Positions 14,155-21,409 of a stretch of 22,134 nt of DNA are shown here, piece by piece. The notes beneath the pieces were generated by a model, which was not told where the DNA came from, searched no databases, and saw only the letters and a program-made list of their open reading frames with translations. A program made the position numbers and the translations under genes. Position 1 is the first letter of the stretch, and each line of letters starts with the position of its first letter. This DNA is from Comamonadaceae bacterium UBA2334. Lineage in GTDB: Bacteria > Pseudomonadota > Gammaproteobacteria > Burkholderiales > Burkholderiaceae_C. The stretch spans positions 1 through 22,134 of the forward strand of contig DDUQ01000022.1 of the NCBI GenBank assembly GCA_002344885.1. Reading direction: 5' to 3'.

Positions 14155-15801
14155 GTGATTTCTCAAACCGAATTCGACCAGTTGGCGGCCCAAGGCTACA
14201 ACCGCATCCCACTGAGTGTCGAAGCTTTTGCCGACCTCGAAACCCCACTTTCGCTGTACCTGAAACTGGCGCACACTTCGGCCGCAAGCCCCGGTGCCGA
14301 GCCCGGTGCCAACAGTTTTCTGCTGGAATCGGTGGTGGGCGGCGAGCGCTTTGGCCGCTACAGCTTCATCGGCCTGCCTGCCCGGACGCTGCTGCGCGCC
14401 ACCGGCTTTGGCGCAGAAGCCAAAACCGAGGTGGTGACCGATGGCCGCGTGGTGGAAACGGCGGTGGGCAACCCATTGGATTTCATTGCCGTCTACCAGC
14501 AGCGCTTCAGGGTGGCCATCAAGCCCGGCATGCCGCGTTTTTGCGGCGGCCTGGCGGGCTACTTTGGCTACGACGCGGTGCGCTACATCGAGAAAAAGCT
14601 GGAGGCCACCTGCCCGCCCGATGACGTGGGCACGCCTGACATCCTGCTGCTGCAATGCGAAGAGCTGGCCGTGATCGACAACCTGTCGGGCAAGCTGCAC
14701 ATCATGGTGTATGCCGATCCGGCCGAGCCGCGTGCCTGGGCCCGAGGGCAGGCCCGCCTGGCCGAGCTGAAAGCCCGCTTGCGCTCGGCGGTGTTCCCGC
14801 CTGCCACTCCAGCCACCGCGCCACAGCCCGTCAGCAGCAACCGCACGCAAGCCGATTTTCTGGCTGCTGTGGAGCGTGCCAAAGCCTTGATTGCCGGGGG
14901 CGACTTCATGCAGATCGTGATGGGTCAGCGCATGGCCAAGCCCTTCACGCAAAGCCCCTTGAGCCTGTACCGCGCGCTGCGCTCGCTCAACCCCAGCCCT
15001 TATATGTACTACTACAACTTCAACGGGGCAGATGGCTCCGGTGGAGACTTGCATGTGGTGGGTGCATCGCCCGAAATCCTGGTGCGCCAAGAAACGGTTG
15101 AATTGGACGCCCTGAGCGCCGCCGGGCCTTCCCAAGGCGCGAAAGCCCCTCAAGCGCAACCAGGCGCTTCGGTCAGCGCGGTGGGCAGCGACAGTGCGGG
15201 GGCTCTGCGCACCGGCGTGAAGGCGACCATCCGGCCGCTGGCCGGCACACGCCCTCGCGCTGCCACGCCAGAGGCCGACCTGGCCGCCGAAAAAGACCTG
15301 CTGGCCGACCCCAAGGAGCGTGCCGAGCACGTGATGCTCATCGACCTGGCCCGAAACGACATCGGGCGCATTGCCCGCATCGGGTCGGTGAAAGTGACCG
15401 AGGCCTTTGCCATCGAGCGCTACAGCCATGTCATGCACATCGTGAGCAACGTCGAGGGTATCCTGAACGAAGGCATGACCAACATGGACGTGCTGAAAGC
15501 CACTTTCCCTGCAGGCACGCTCAGTGGCGCACCCAAGGTGCACGCCATGGAGCTGATCGACCAGCTCGAACCCACCAAGCGCGGCGTGTACGGCGGCGCG
15601 TGTGGCTACCTCAGTTATGCGGGCGACATGGATGTGGCCATTGCCATCCGCACGGGCGTCATCAAGGACGGCGTGTTGTACGTGCAGGCGGCTGCCGGTG
15701 TGGTGGCCGATTCGGTGCCCGAACTGGAGTGGAAAGAGACCGAGCACAAGGCGCGCGCGTTGCTGCGTGCGGCCGAACTGGTGGAGGAGGGGCTGGAATG
15801 A
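14155..15801 (+). CDS. trpE: Anthranilate synthase component I
   Basis: TrpE converts chorismate to anthranilate using ammonia delivered by TrpG, the committed step to tryptophan. The 548-residue protein has an N-terminal domain with the feedback motif LLESVVGGERFGRYSF (316-nt into the gene), and a C-terminal chorismate-binding domain with VGASPEILVR, RPLAGTRPR, LIDLARNDIGRI and GTLSGAPKVHAMELID. The GTG start at 14155 is preceded by AAGG (14143-14146) at 8 nt and gives the expected N-terminus. An Ala/Gly/Ser-rich insert of about 39 residues (317-355) sits between SPEILVRQETVE and KATIRPLAGTRPR, where relatives usually have a short turn. The last codons overlap the start of the chorismate mutase gene (ATGA). 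Upstream are trpL and the leader. Confidence 0.97.
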   Translation: MISQTEFDQLAAQGYNRIPLSVEAFADLETPLSLYLKLAHTSAASPGAEPGANSFLLESVVGGERFGRYSFIGLPARTLLRATGFGAEAKTEVVTDGRVVETAVGNPLDFIAVYQQRFRVAIKPGMPRFCGGLAGYFGYDAVRYIEKKLEATCPPDDVGTPDILLLQCEELAVIDNLSGKLHIMVYADPAEPRAWARGQARLAELKARLRSAVFPPATPATAPQPVSSNRTQADFLAAVERAKALIAGGDFMQIVMGQRMAKPFTQSPLSLYRALRSLNPSPYMYYYNFNGADGSGGDLHVVGASPEILVRQETVELDALSAAGPSQGAKAPQAQPGASVSAVGSDSAGALRTGVKATIRPLAGTRPRAATPEADLAAEKDLLADPKERAEHVMLIDLARNDIGRIARIGSVKVTEAFAIERYSHVMHIVSNVEGILNEGMTNMDVLKATFPAGTLSGAPKVHAMELIDQLEPTKRGVYGGACGYLSYAGDMDVAIAIRTGVIKDGVLYVQAAAGVVADSVPELEWKETEHKARALLRAAELVEEGLE

Positions 15802-16133
15802 GCCAGGCAATTGACAGGGTGAAACACTGCACCAGCATGCAGGAGGTGCGCCGCGAAGTGAATGCGCTGGACGATGTGCTGGTGCCGTTGCTGGTGGAGC
15901 GTGTGGGCTACATGAGCCAGGCGGCGCGCATCAAGCAGGACGTGTCGCAGGTTCGCGATGAAGCGCGCATACAAACCATTGTGGACAGGGTGCGCGAGCG
16001 TGCCTGCCGGGAGGGGGGAGATGCCGACACGATGGAGGAAATCTACCGCGCCCTGATGGAAGTCTGCATTGCCTTTGAACACCGCGAGTTCGCAAGCTTG
16101 CGCGAAAGCGCCCTGGAAGAGGACGTGGCATGA
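15798..16133 (+). CDS. Monofunctional AroQ-class chorismate mutase
   Basis: This 111-residue all-helical protein should rearrange chorismate to prephenate, the entry to Phe and Tyr. By eye alignment with the E. coli AroQ domain, R18, R35, K46, D54 and R57 match the active-site Arg/Lys/Asp residues. The positions equivalent to E52, S84 and Q88 are I58, C90 and E94. Glu at the last position recalls yeast chorismate mutase; Ile at the first recalls PchB-like members, so isochorismate-pyruvate lyase activity cannot be fully excluded. No signal peptide is present, so it is cytoplasmic. Its ATG overlaps the trpE stop and its stop overlaps the trpG start (ATGA at both ends), so it should be made in step with anthranilate synthase although it competes for the same substrate. 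Confidence 0.9.
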   Translation: MSQAIDRVKHCTSMQEVRREVNALDDVLVPLLVERVGYMSQAARIKQDVSQVRDEARIQTIVDRVRERACREGGDADTMEEIYRALMEVCIAFEHREFASLRESALEEDVA

Positions 16134-16705
16134 AACTGCTGATGATCGACAACTACGACAGCTTCACCTACAACATCGTCCAGTACTTTGGCGAGCTGGG
16201 TGCAGAGGTGAGCGTGGCGCGCAACGACGAGATCACGCTGGACGAGATGGACCGCCTGCTGGCAGACGGGCGCATGGAACGCCTGGTGATTTCACCTGGC
16301 CCCTGCTCGCCTGCCGAGGCGGGCATTTCGGTGCCGGCCATCCGTCACTTTGCCGGGCGGGTGCCGATACTGGGTGTCTGCTTGGGGCACCAGAGCATCG
16401 GTGCGGCGTTGGGTGGCACCATCGTGCGGGCGCAGGAGCTGATGCACGGCAAGACCAGTGTCATCACCACCACGCAACAAGGTGTGTTCGCGGGGCTGCC
16501 CCGCCAGTTCACCGTCAACCGCTACCACTCGCTGGCCATCGAGCGGGCGAGTTGCCCCGAGGTGCTGACGGTCACTGCCTGGACGGACGACGGTGAAATC
16601 ATGGGCGTCCGGCACAAGACGCTGCCCATCGAGGGCGTGCAGTTCCACCCGGAGAGCGTGCTGACCGAACATGGCCACGCCATGCTGAAGAACTTCCTGA
16701 ATTGA
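16130..16705 (+). CDS. trpG: Anthranilate synthase component II (glutamine amidotransferase)
   Basis: TrpG hydrolyses glutamine and passes ammonia to TrpE. The 191-residue protein is a class I amidotransferase with the triad C84 (GVCLGHQ), H173 and E175 (FHPES), the oxyanion-hole region SPGPCSP and the start MIDNYDSFTYN. It overlaps the chorismate mutase gene by ATGA. The same type of subunit often also serves PabB in folate synthesis, so a dual trpG/pabA role is possible. Its stop codon lies at the left edge of a miniature repeat that fills the gap to the threonine aldolase gene. Confidence 0.97.
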   Translation: MKLLMIDNYDSFTYNIVQYFGELGAEVSVARNDEITLDEMDRLLADGRMERLVISPGPCSPAEAGISVPAIRHFAGRVPILGVCLGHQSIGAALGGTIVRAQELMHGKTSVITTTQQGVFAGLPRQFTVNRYHSLAIERASCPEVLTVTAWTDDGEIMGVRHKTLPIEGVQFHPESVLTEHGHAMLKNFLN

Positions 16706-16757
16706 AATTTCAGTAGCATCAACTGACGTCAATCAAGCGCTGGAGCCCATTTTTATG
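16703..16757 (+). repeat. Miniature repeat copy D, filling the trpG-ltaE gap
   Basis: It runs from the trpG stop codon to the ltaE start codon: AAATTTCAGTAGCA, then GACGTCAATCAAGCGCTGGAG, then CATTTTTATG. The anchors match the other four copies, best copy C. The GGAG (16742-16745) lies 9 nt before the ATG at 16755, so the repeat seems to provide both the ribosome-binding site and the start codon of the next gene. Confidence 0.65.
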
Positions 16758-17873
16758 TATCAATCCATCGTTGATTTGCGCAGCGACACCGTCACACACC
16801 CCACGCCGGCCATGCGGCAGGCCATGCTGGCGGCCCCGCTGGGCGATGACGTGTTCGGCGACGACCCCACGGTGAATGCGCTGCAGTCGCGGCTGGCGGA
16901 TCTGTTGGGGTTTGAAGCCGCGCTGTTCGTGCCGACCGGCACGCAGAGCAACCTGTGCGCCCTGCTGGCACATTGCCAGCGCGGCGACGAGTACCTGGTG
17001 GGTCAGATGGCCCACTGCTACCGTTGGGAAGGTGGCGGTGCGGCGGTGTTGGGCAGCATCCAGCCCCAGCCCCTGGCGCACCAGTCGGATGGCACGCTGG
17101 CGCTGGCCGACTTGGAGGCGGCTGTCAAGCCGGACGATGCCCACTTCGCGCGCACCCGCCTGCTGGCGCTGGAAAACACCCTGGGCGGCAAGCTGCTGCC
17201 GTTCGGTTACGTGCAGGCCGCCACCGACTGGGCGAAGGCCCGTGGCTTGGCCAGACATTTGGACGGCGCGCGCCTGTTCAATGCTGCGGTGGCGCAGGCG
17301 GCTGTAAACAAGGTTGCCGGTGGGCCATCTCCAGGCAAGCTGGCCGACACGATTGGCAGCCGCGATGCGGGTGCCGAGCAGGCCGTGCTGGCCGAGGCCC
17401 GGCGCATTGCCCAGTGTTTTGACAGCGTGTCGGTGTGCTTCAGCAAAGGCCTGGGTGCGCCGGTGGGGTCGGTGCTGTGTGGCTCGGCGGCGTTCATCCA
17501 CCGTGCGCACCGTGTGCGCAAGATGGCGGGCGGCGGTATGCGCCAGGCGGGCATGCTGGCGGCCGCGGCGCTGCATGCGCTGGACCACCATGTGGGCCGT
17601 CTGACGGACGACCATGCGCTGGCTCAGCGCCTGGCCACTGGCCTGGCCGGTGTGCCGGGTGTGCAGGTGGAGTTGCCACAGACCAACATTGTTTTTGTGG
17701 ACCTGGTGGACGAGACGCGAGAGCGTTCCGCCGACCTGTTGCGGTATCTTGCCGACAACGGTGTGCGCGCAACCGGGCTGTACCGCCTGCGGTTTGTGAC
17801 CCACCTGGATGTGGATGCGGTGGGCATCGACCATGCCGTGTCGGTCATCCGGCGCTTTTTCAAGGCTGACTGA
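16755..17873 (+). CDS. ltaE: Low-specificity L-threonine aldolase
   Basis: This PLP enzyme cleaves L-threonine or L-allo-threonine to glycine and acetaldehyde. The 372-residue fold-type I protein has DLRSDTVTHPTPAMRQAM at the start, GDDVFGDDPTV, the substrate-side AHCYRWEGGGAAVLGS, D170/R173 in LDGARLFNA and the PLP lysine K231 in SVCFSKGLGAPVGS. It is longer than the usual 335-345 residues because of an insert between LFNAAVAQAAVN and ARRIAQCFDS (about residues 185-213). The ATG at 16755 lies at the end of a miniature repeat that also supplies GGAG. Sitting between trpG and trpD it is probably expressed with the trp operon; glycine could feed serine, a substrate of tryptophan synthase. That link is an inference. 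Confidence 0.94.
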   Translation: MYQSIVDLRSDTVTHPTPAMRQAMLAAPLGDDVFGDDPTVNALQSRLADLLGFEAALFVPTGTQSNLCALLAHCQRGDEYLVGQMAHCYRWEGGGAAVLGSIQPQPLAHQSDGTLALADLEAAVKPDDAHFARTRLLALENTLGGKLLPFGYVQAATDWAKARGLARHLDGARLFNAAVAQAAVNKVAGGPSPGKLADTIGSRDAGAEQAVLAEARRIAQCFDSVSVCFSKGLGAPVGSVLCGSAAFIHRAHRVRKMAGGGMRQAGMLAAAALHALDHHVGRLTDDHALAQRLATGLAGVPGVQVELPQTNIVFVDLVDETRERSADLLRYLADNGVRATGLYRLRFVTHLDVDAVGIDHAVSVIRRFFKAD

Positions 17874-17887
17874 GCCAGGCGGGCACC

Positions 17888-18541
17888 ATGGCAGACATCA
17901 CCAACATCTGGCTGTTCATCCTCGCGGGTTGGTTGCTGAACCTGACCCCCGGTCCAGATGTGCTGTACATCGTCAGCAACGCGCTGCGCGCTGGCGTGCG
18001 TGCGGGCGTGGTGTCGGCATTGGGCATCACGGCCGGGTGTTTTGTGCATGTGCTGGCCGCTGCGCTCGGGGTCAGCGCGTTGCTGGCGGCTTCCAGCACG
18101 GCCTTCACCGTGCTGAAGTGGGTCGGGGCGGCCTACCTGTTCTGGGTGGGGGTGAAGCTGCTGTTTGCGCGCTCGGATGATTCGTCTGATTGGATAGCGC
18201 AAAGTGCAATATCCAAAAGCGATGAAGGCCTGAAGCATGTATTTTTCAAAGGCTTCCTGACGAATGTGCTCAACCCCAAGGTGGCCCTGTTTTTCCTGGC
18301 CTTCGTGCCCCAGTTCATTGCACCCGGCGCGGCCCACCCGGCCTGGACGTTTGTGCTGCTGGGCCTGCTGTTCAACGTGAATGCCTTGCCGGTCAACATC
18401 GGCTATGCATATGTGGCCGCCTGGGCCGCCAGGCGAGTGGGTGTCGTGCAGCGCGGCATGCGGTGGCTGGACAGACTGGCCGGCGTGTTGTTCGTCGGTT
18501 TTGGCCTCAAGCTCGCGTTCACCGATTCACCCGTCCGTTAG
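17888..18541 (+). CDS. LysE/RhtB-family amino-acid exporter
   Basis: The 217-residue inner-membrane protein has about six hydrophobic segments and the family signatures LTPGPDVLYIVSNALRAGVRAG near the N-terminus and FLTNVLNPKVALFFLAFVPQF in the middle. LysE/RhtB proteins export lysine, threonine, homoserine or other amino acids by proton antiport; the substrate here cannot be read from sequence. The preceding threonine aldolase makes threonine or an aromatic amino acid plausible. It starts 14 nt after ltaE. The cytoplasmic linker at residues about 100-120 is encoded by an AT-richer miniature repeat (18186-18247) and is longer and more polar than usual. trpD follows after 63 nt that hold no recognisable signal. 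Confidence 0.92.
   Translation: MADITNIWLFILAGWLLNLTPGPDVLYIVSNALRAGVRAGVVSALGITAGCFVHVLAAALGVSALLAASSTAFTVLKWVGAAYLFWVGVKLLFARSDDSSDWIAQSAISKSDEGLKHVFFKGFLTNVLNPKVALFFLAFVPQFIAPGAAHPAWTFVLLGLLFNVNALPVNIGYAYVAAWAARRVGVVQRGMRWLDRLAGVLFVGFGLKLAFTDSPVR
18186..18247 (+). repeat. Miniature repeat copy E, in frame inside the LysE-family gene
   Basis: GGATAGCGCA, then GTGCAATATCC, then AAAAGCGATGAAGGCC and GTATTTTTC. It is the most divergent copy, but the order of blocks and the final T-run match the others. It encodes residues about 100-120, a polar linker between membrane segments where length variation should be tolerated. Confidence 0.42.
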
Positions 18542-18604
18542 CGGCATCCGACTGATTGATGCCCGGCTTCCTGTTTTTCTGCCCCTTTTGACCTGAGACT
18601 CCCC

Positions 18605-19648
18605 ATGCCCCACACCGCCAAAATCACCCCGCAACAGGCGCTGCAGCGCACCATCGAGCACCGTGAGATTTTTCACGACGAGATGCTCCACCTCATGCGC
18701 CTCATCATGAGTGGCGAGATGTCACCCGTGATGACCGCAGCCATCATCACCGGCATGCGCGTCAAGAAGGAGACCATCGGCGAGATCACGGCGGCGGCGC
18801 AGGTGATGCGCGAGTTCTCCACCAAGGTCGAGGTGGCGGACACCACCCACCTGGTGGACATCGTGGGCACAGGCGGAGACGGTTCGCACACGTTCAACAT
18901 TTCCACCTGCTCCATGTTCGTGGCGGCCGCTGCGGGCGCACGCGTCAGCAAGCATGGCGGCCGCAGTGTCAGCAGCAAAAGTGGCAGTGCCGATGTGCTG
19001 GAGAACCTGGGCGTCAACATCAACCTGACCCCTGCACAGATTGCGCAGAGCATTGCACAGATCGGTCTGGGCTTCATGTTCGCGCCCAACCACCACCCGG
19101 CCATGAAGAACGTGGCCCCTGTGCGACGCGAAATGGGCATCAAGACGCTCTTCAACCTGCTGGGGCCGCTGACCAATCCGGCCGGTGCGCCCAACATCCT
19201 GATGGGCGTGTTCCATGAAGACCTGGTCGGTATCCAGGTGCGCGCGTTGCAACGGCTGGGTGCCGAGCATGCGGTGGTGGTGTACGGCTGCGACGGCATG
19301 GACGAGGTGAGCCTGGGGGCCAAGACGCTGGTGGGCGAGTTGAAGGACGGTGTGGTGACCGAATACGAGATCCACCCCGAAGACTTTGGCCTGACCATGG
19401 CCAGCAACCGCGCGCTCAAGGTCGAGACGCCCGAGCAGTCGAAGGCGATGCTGATGGGGGTGCTGGACAACCAGCCCGGCCCCGCCCGCGACATCGTGGC
19501 GTTGAATGCGGGCGTGGCCCTGTACGCGGCCAACGTGGCACCCTCGATGGCCGCCGGTCTGGCACTCGCGCGCCAGGCGCTGGAAAGCGGCGCGGCCAGG
19601 GCCAAGCTGGCCGAGTTGGTGGCCTTTGGCCAAACCGTGGGGGCATGA
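18605..19648 (+). CDS. trpD: Anthranilate phosphoribosyltransferase
   Basis: TrpD joins anthranilate to PRPP, giving phosphoribosyl-anthranilate. The 347-residue protein has the PRPP-binding GTGGDGSHTFN (88-98), KHGGRSVSSKSGSAD (116-130), the anthranilate-site region HHPAMKNVAPVRREMGIKT and GPLTNPAGAP. Length and motifs are normal. The ATG at 18605 has only a weak upstream purine run (TGAGA). The TGA at 19646-19648 lies inside the ATGATG that starts the small membrane protein, so that downstream translation is probably coupled. Unlike the compact trpGDC arrangement in Burkholderia, ltaE and the exporter separate it from trpG. Confidence 0.97.
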   Translation: MPHTAKITPQQALQRTIEHREIFHDEMLHLMRLIMSGEMSPVMTAAIITGMRVKKETIGEITAAAQVMREFSTKVEVADTTHLVDIVGTGGDGSHTFNISTCSMFVAAAAGARVSKHGGRSVSSKSGSADVLENLGVNINLTPAQIAQSIAQIGLGFMFAPNHHPAMKNVAPVRREMGIKTLFNLLGPLTNPAGAPNILMGVFHEDLVGIQVRALQRLGAEHAVVVYGCDGMDEVSLGAKTLVGELKDGVVTEYEIHPEDFGLTMASNRALKVETPEQSKAMLMGVLDNQPGPARDIVALNAGVALYAANVAPSMAAGLALARQALESGAARAKLAELVAFGQTVGA

Positions 19649-19818
19649 TGGCAGACAGCCTGTGGAGCGATACGGGTACCTGGATTGCGCTGGGGGTGTC
19701 CGCCCTGTTCATTGTGGTGGGCTGGGGCATGCACCGTGTGATCGTCAAGGTGCTCAAAGCCCCTGCGCCCGATGCACCCTCTTCCGACCCTTCATCCAAC
19801 GAGACCAAGACACCATGA
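19645..19818 (+). CDS. Small single-pass membrane protein between trpD and trpC
   Basis: This 57-codon frame starts at ATG 19645 (or the next codon, ATG 19648), overlapping the trpD stop, and ends with a TGA that overlaps the trpC start (ATGA, 19815-19818). The product has one strong hydrophobic helix (about residues 12-29, TWIALGVSALFIVVGWGM). A basic flank (HRVIVKVLK) follows, then a Pro/Ser/Asp-rich polar tail ending NETKTP. The positive-inside rule puts the tail in the cytoplasm. I do not recognise a family. Perfect end-to-end coupling with both trp genes argues that it is real and translated in stoichiometry with them. It may anchor a complex, but that is speculation. Confidence 0.75.
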   Translation: MMADSLWSDTGTWIALGVSALFIVVGWGMHRVIVKVLKAPAPDAPSSDPSSNETKTP

Positions 19819-20621
19819 GCAGCGACATTTTGCAAACCATCGTGGCCACCAAGCACGAAGAAATCGCCCAGGCCCAAGCGCGCAAACCGCTGACCGTGGT
19901 GCGCGACGATGCCGAAAGCCGCACGCAGACCCGCGACTTTGTGGGGGCGCTGCGAGCCCAACAGGCGGCAGGCCGGGCGGCAGTGATTGCCGAAATCAAG
20001 AAGGCCAGTCCTTCGAAAGGCGTGATCCGCCCCGATTTCATTCCGGCCGACATTGCTCAGAGCTATGCAGAGTACGGCGCAGCCTGCCTGTCGGTGCTGA
20101 CCGACCGACAATACTTCCAGGGCAGCCCGGACTACCTGAAGCAGGCGCGGGCCAGTTGCCACCTGCCGGTGCTGCGCAAAGACTTCATGGTCGATGCTTA
20201 CCAGATCTACGAAGCACGCGTGATGGGAGCCGATGCCATTCTGCTGATTGCCGCCTGTCTGGACGATGCCCAGATGGCAGACATGGAAAAACTCGCCCAA
20301 TCGCTGGGCATGGCTGTGCTGGTGGAAGTGCATGACCGCGCGGAACTGGACCGTGCGCTCAAGCTGAAAACACCCTTGATCGGCATCAACAACCGCAACC
20401 TGCGCACCTTCGACGTCAGTCTGGACACCACGCTTGGCCTGATTCGTGACGTGCCCGAGCTGATCGGGGGCGAGCGCATGCTGGTGGCCGAGTCGGGCAT
20501 CCTCACGCCTTCGGACGTGCAGCGCCTGCGCGACGCGCATGTGCCCGCGTTTCTCGTGGGCGAGGCGTTCATGCGCGCCAAAGAGCCTGGCGAGGCGCTG
20601 GACAAGTTGTTCTTCCAGTGA
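19815..20621 (+). CDS. trpC: Indole-3-glycerol phosphate synthase
   Basis: TrpC closes the indole ring of carboxyphenylamino-deoxyribulose phosphate to indole-3-glycerol phosphate. The 268-residue TIM barrel is monofunctional, with no fused TrpF. Catalytic residues are visible: E60 and K62 in AEIKKASPSKG, K122 in VLRKDFMVD, E171 in VEVHD, N194 in INNRNL and E226-S227 in AESGI. The start at 19815 overlaps the stop of the 57-residue membrane protein; a frame open upstream to 19506 is a shadow over trpD. Its TGA overlaps the GTG start of ung. The trpF, trpB and trpA genes are not in the window. Confidence 0.97.
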   Translation: MSSDILQTIVATKHEEIAQAQARKPLTVVRDDAESRTQTRDFVGALRAQQAAGRAAVIAEIKKASPSKGVIRPDFIPADIAQSYAEYGAACLSVLTDRQYFQGSPDYLKQARASCHLPVLRKDFMVDAYQIYEARVMGADAILLIAACLDDAQMADMEKLAQSLGMAVLVEVHDRAELDRALKLKTPLIGINNRNLRTFDVSLDTTLGLIRDVPELIGGERMLVAESGILTPSDVQRLRDAHVPAFLVGEAFMRAKEPGEALDKLFFQ

Positions 20622-21394
20622 CAGGCCATCTGTTCCCTGGTGCGTCTGTGCCTTGTCTGGGCGGCTGGGCACCTCTGGATTGGGCGGTGGATGCCAGTTG
20701 GCGTGAACGGGTTGACGCGTTTCTGGCCAGCGATGCCGGGCAGCGTCTGGCTGCCTTTGTTCAATCGCGTATCGATGCCGGTGCCGTCGTCTACCCGCCC
20801 GATCCGTTACGCATGTTGGCACTCACGCCGCTCAGCCGCGTGAAGGTGGTCATCCTTGGGCAGGATCCCTACCATGGTCCGGGTCAGGCTGAGGGTTTGG
20901 CCTTCTCGGTACCTGCGGGCAACGTGGTCCCGCCCTCGCTGCGCAACATCCTGAAAGAGGTGTTGACCAGTCATGGCGAACTGCCGACCTCTTCGGCTGC
21001 GCGACAGCGTTTGCAGAACGGCTCGCTTGTGCCGTGGTCAGCACAGGGGGTTCTGCTGCTCAACACCTGCCTCACGGTTGAAGACGGGCGACCGGCAAGC
21101 CATGCCCGGCAGGGTTGGGAGGCGCTGACCACCGCTTTGCTCCGTGCCTGCAGTGACGCGCCGAACGGGCGTGTATTCATGCTGTGGGGCGCGCACGCGC
21201 AATCCCTTCGCCCCGTGATTGACGAGGCGCGTCACCTGGTCCTGACGGCGAATCATCCGTCGCCACTCTCGGCCACCAGAGGGCCGCTGCCCTTCAAGGG
21301 GTGTGGTCATTTTGTGCAAGCCAACCAGTGGTTGAGGCAACATTGCAATCTGGAAATCGATTGGCTTGGCAAACGCCATAAAACCATGGCATAA
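20618..21394 (+). CDS. ung: Uracil-DNA glycosylase (family 1)
   Basis: Ung removes uracil from DNA to start base-excision repair. The 258-residue protein has the water-activating motif GQDPYHGPGQAEGLAFSV with D83 and H86, the region PPSLRNILKEV, LLLNTCLTVE and the DNA-intercalation motif HPSPLS with H213. The GTG at 20618 overlaps the trpC stop (GTGA), so it is probably the distal gene of the trp transcript and translationally coupled. The stop TAA (21392-21394) lies inside the predicted -10 of the tRNA-Tyr promoter. Confidence 0.95.
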   Translation: MTGHLFPGASVPCLGGWAPLDWAVDASWRERVDAFLASDAGQRLAAFVQSRIDAGAVVYPPDPLRMLALTPLSRVKVVILGQDPYHGPGQAEGLAFSVPAGNVVPPSLRNILKEVLTSHGELPTSSAARQRLQNGSLVPWSAQGVLLLNTCLTVEDGRPASHARQGWEALTTALLRACSDAPNGRVFMLWGAHAQSLRPVIDEARHLVLTANHPSPLSATRGPLPFKGCGHFVQANQWLRQHCNLEIDWLGKRHKTMA

Positions 21395-21395
21395 T
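21366..21395 (+). promoter_or_regulatory. Candidate promoter of the tRNA-tuf cluster
   Basis: TTGGCA (21366-21371) and CATAAT (21390-21395) are 18 nt apart, and the mature tRNA-Tyr begins 14 nt after the -10. The promoter overlaps the last codons of ung. Placement suits a strong stable-RNA promoter; the call rests on consensus only. Confidence 0.5.
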
Positions 21396-21409
21396 TGCAG
21401 GCTCGTTGC

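Noticed and set aside
15103..15219. The TrpE insert as a sixth copy of the miniature repeat
   Set aside because: It is GC-rich and lacks the TTCAGTAGC and T-run blocks, although it has GGCGCTT-like pieces.
14110..15810. Long minus-strand open frame opposite trpE
   Set aside because: His/Gln/Gly-rich shadow coding typical of the reverse strand of GC-rich genes; trpE on the plus strand is unambiguous.
16719..17834. Minus-strand open frame opposite ltaE
   Set aside because: No family resemblance and complete overlap with a clear threonine aldolase.
18542..18604. Separate promoter for trpD
   Set aside because: The 63-nt gap shows a T-rich stretch but no convincing -35/-10 pair.
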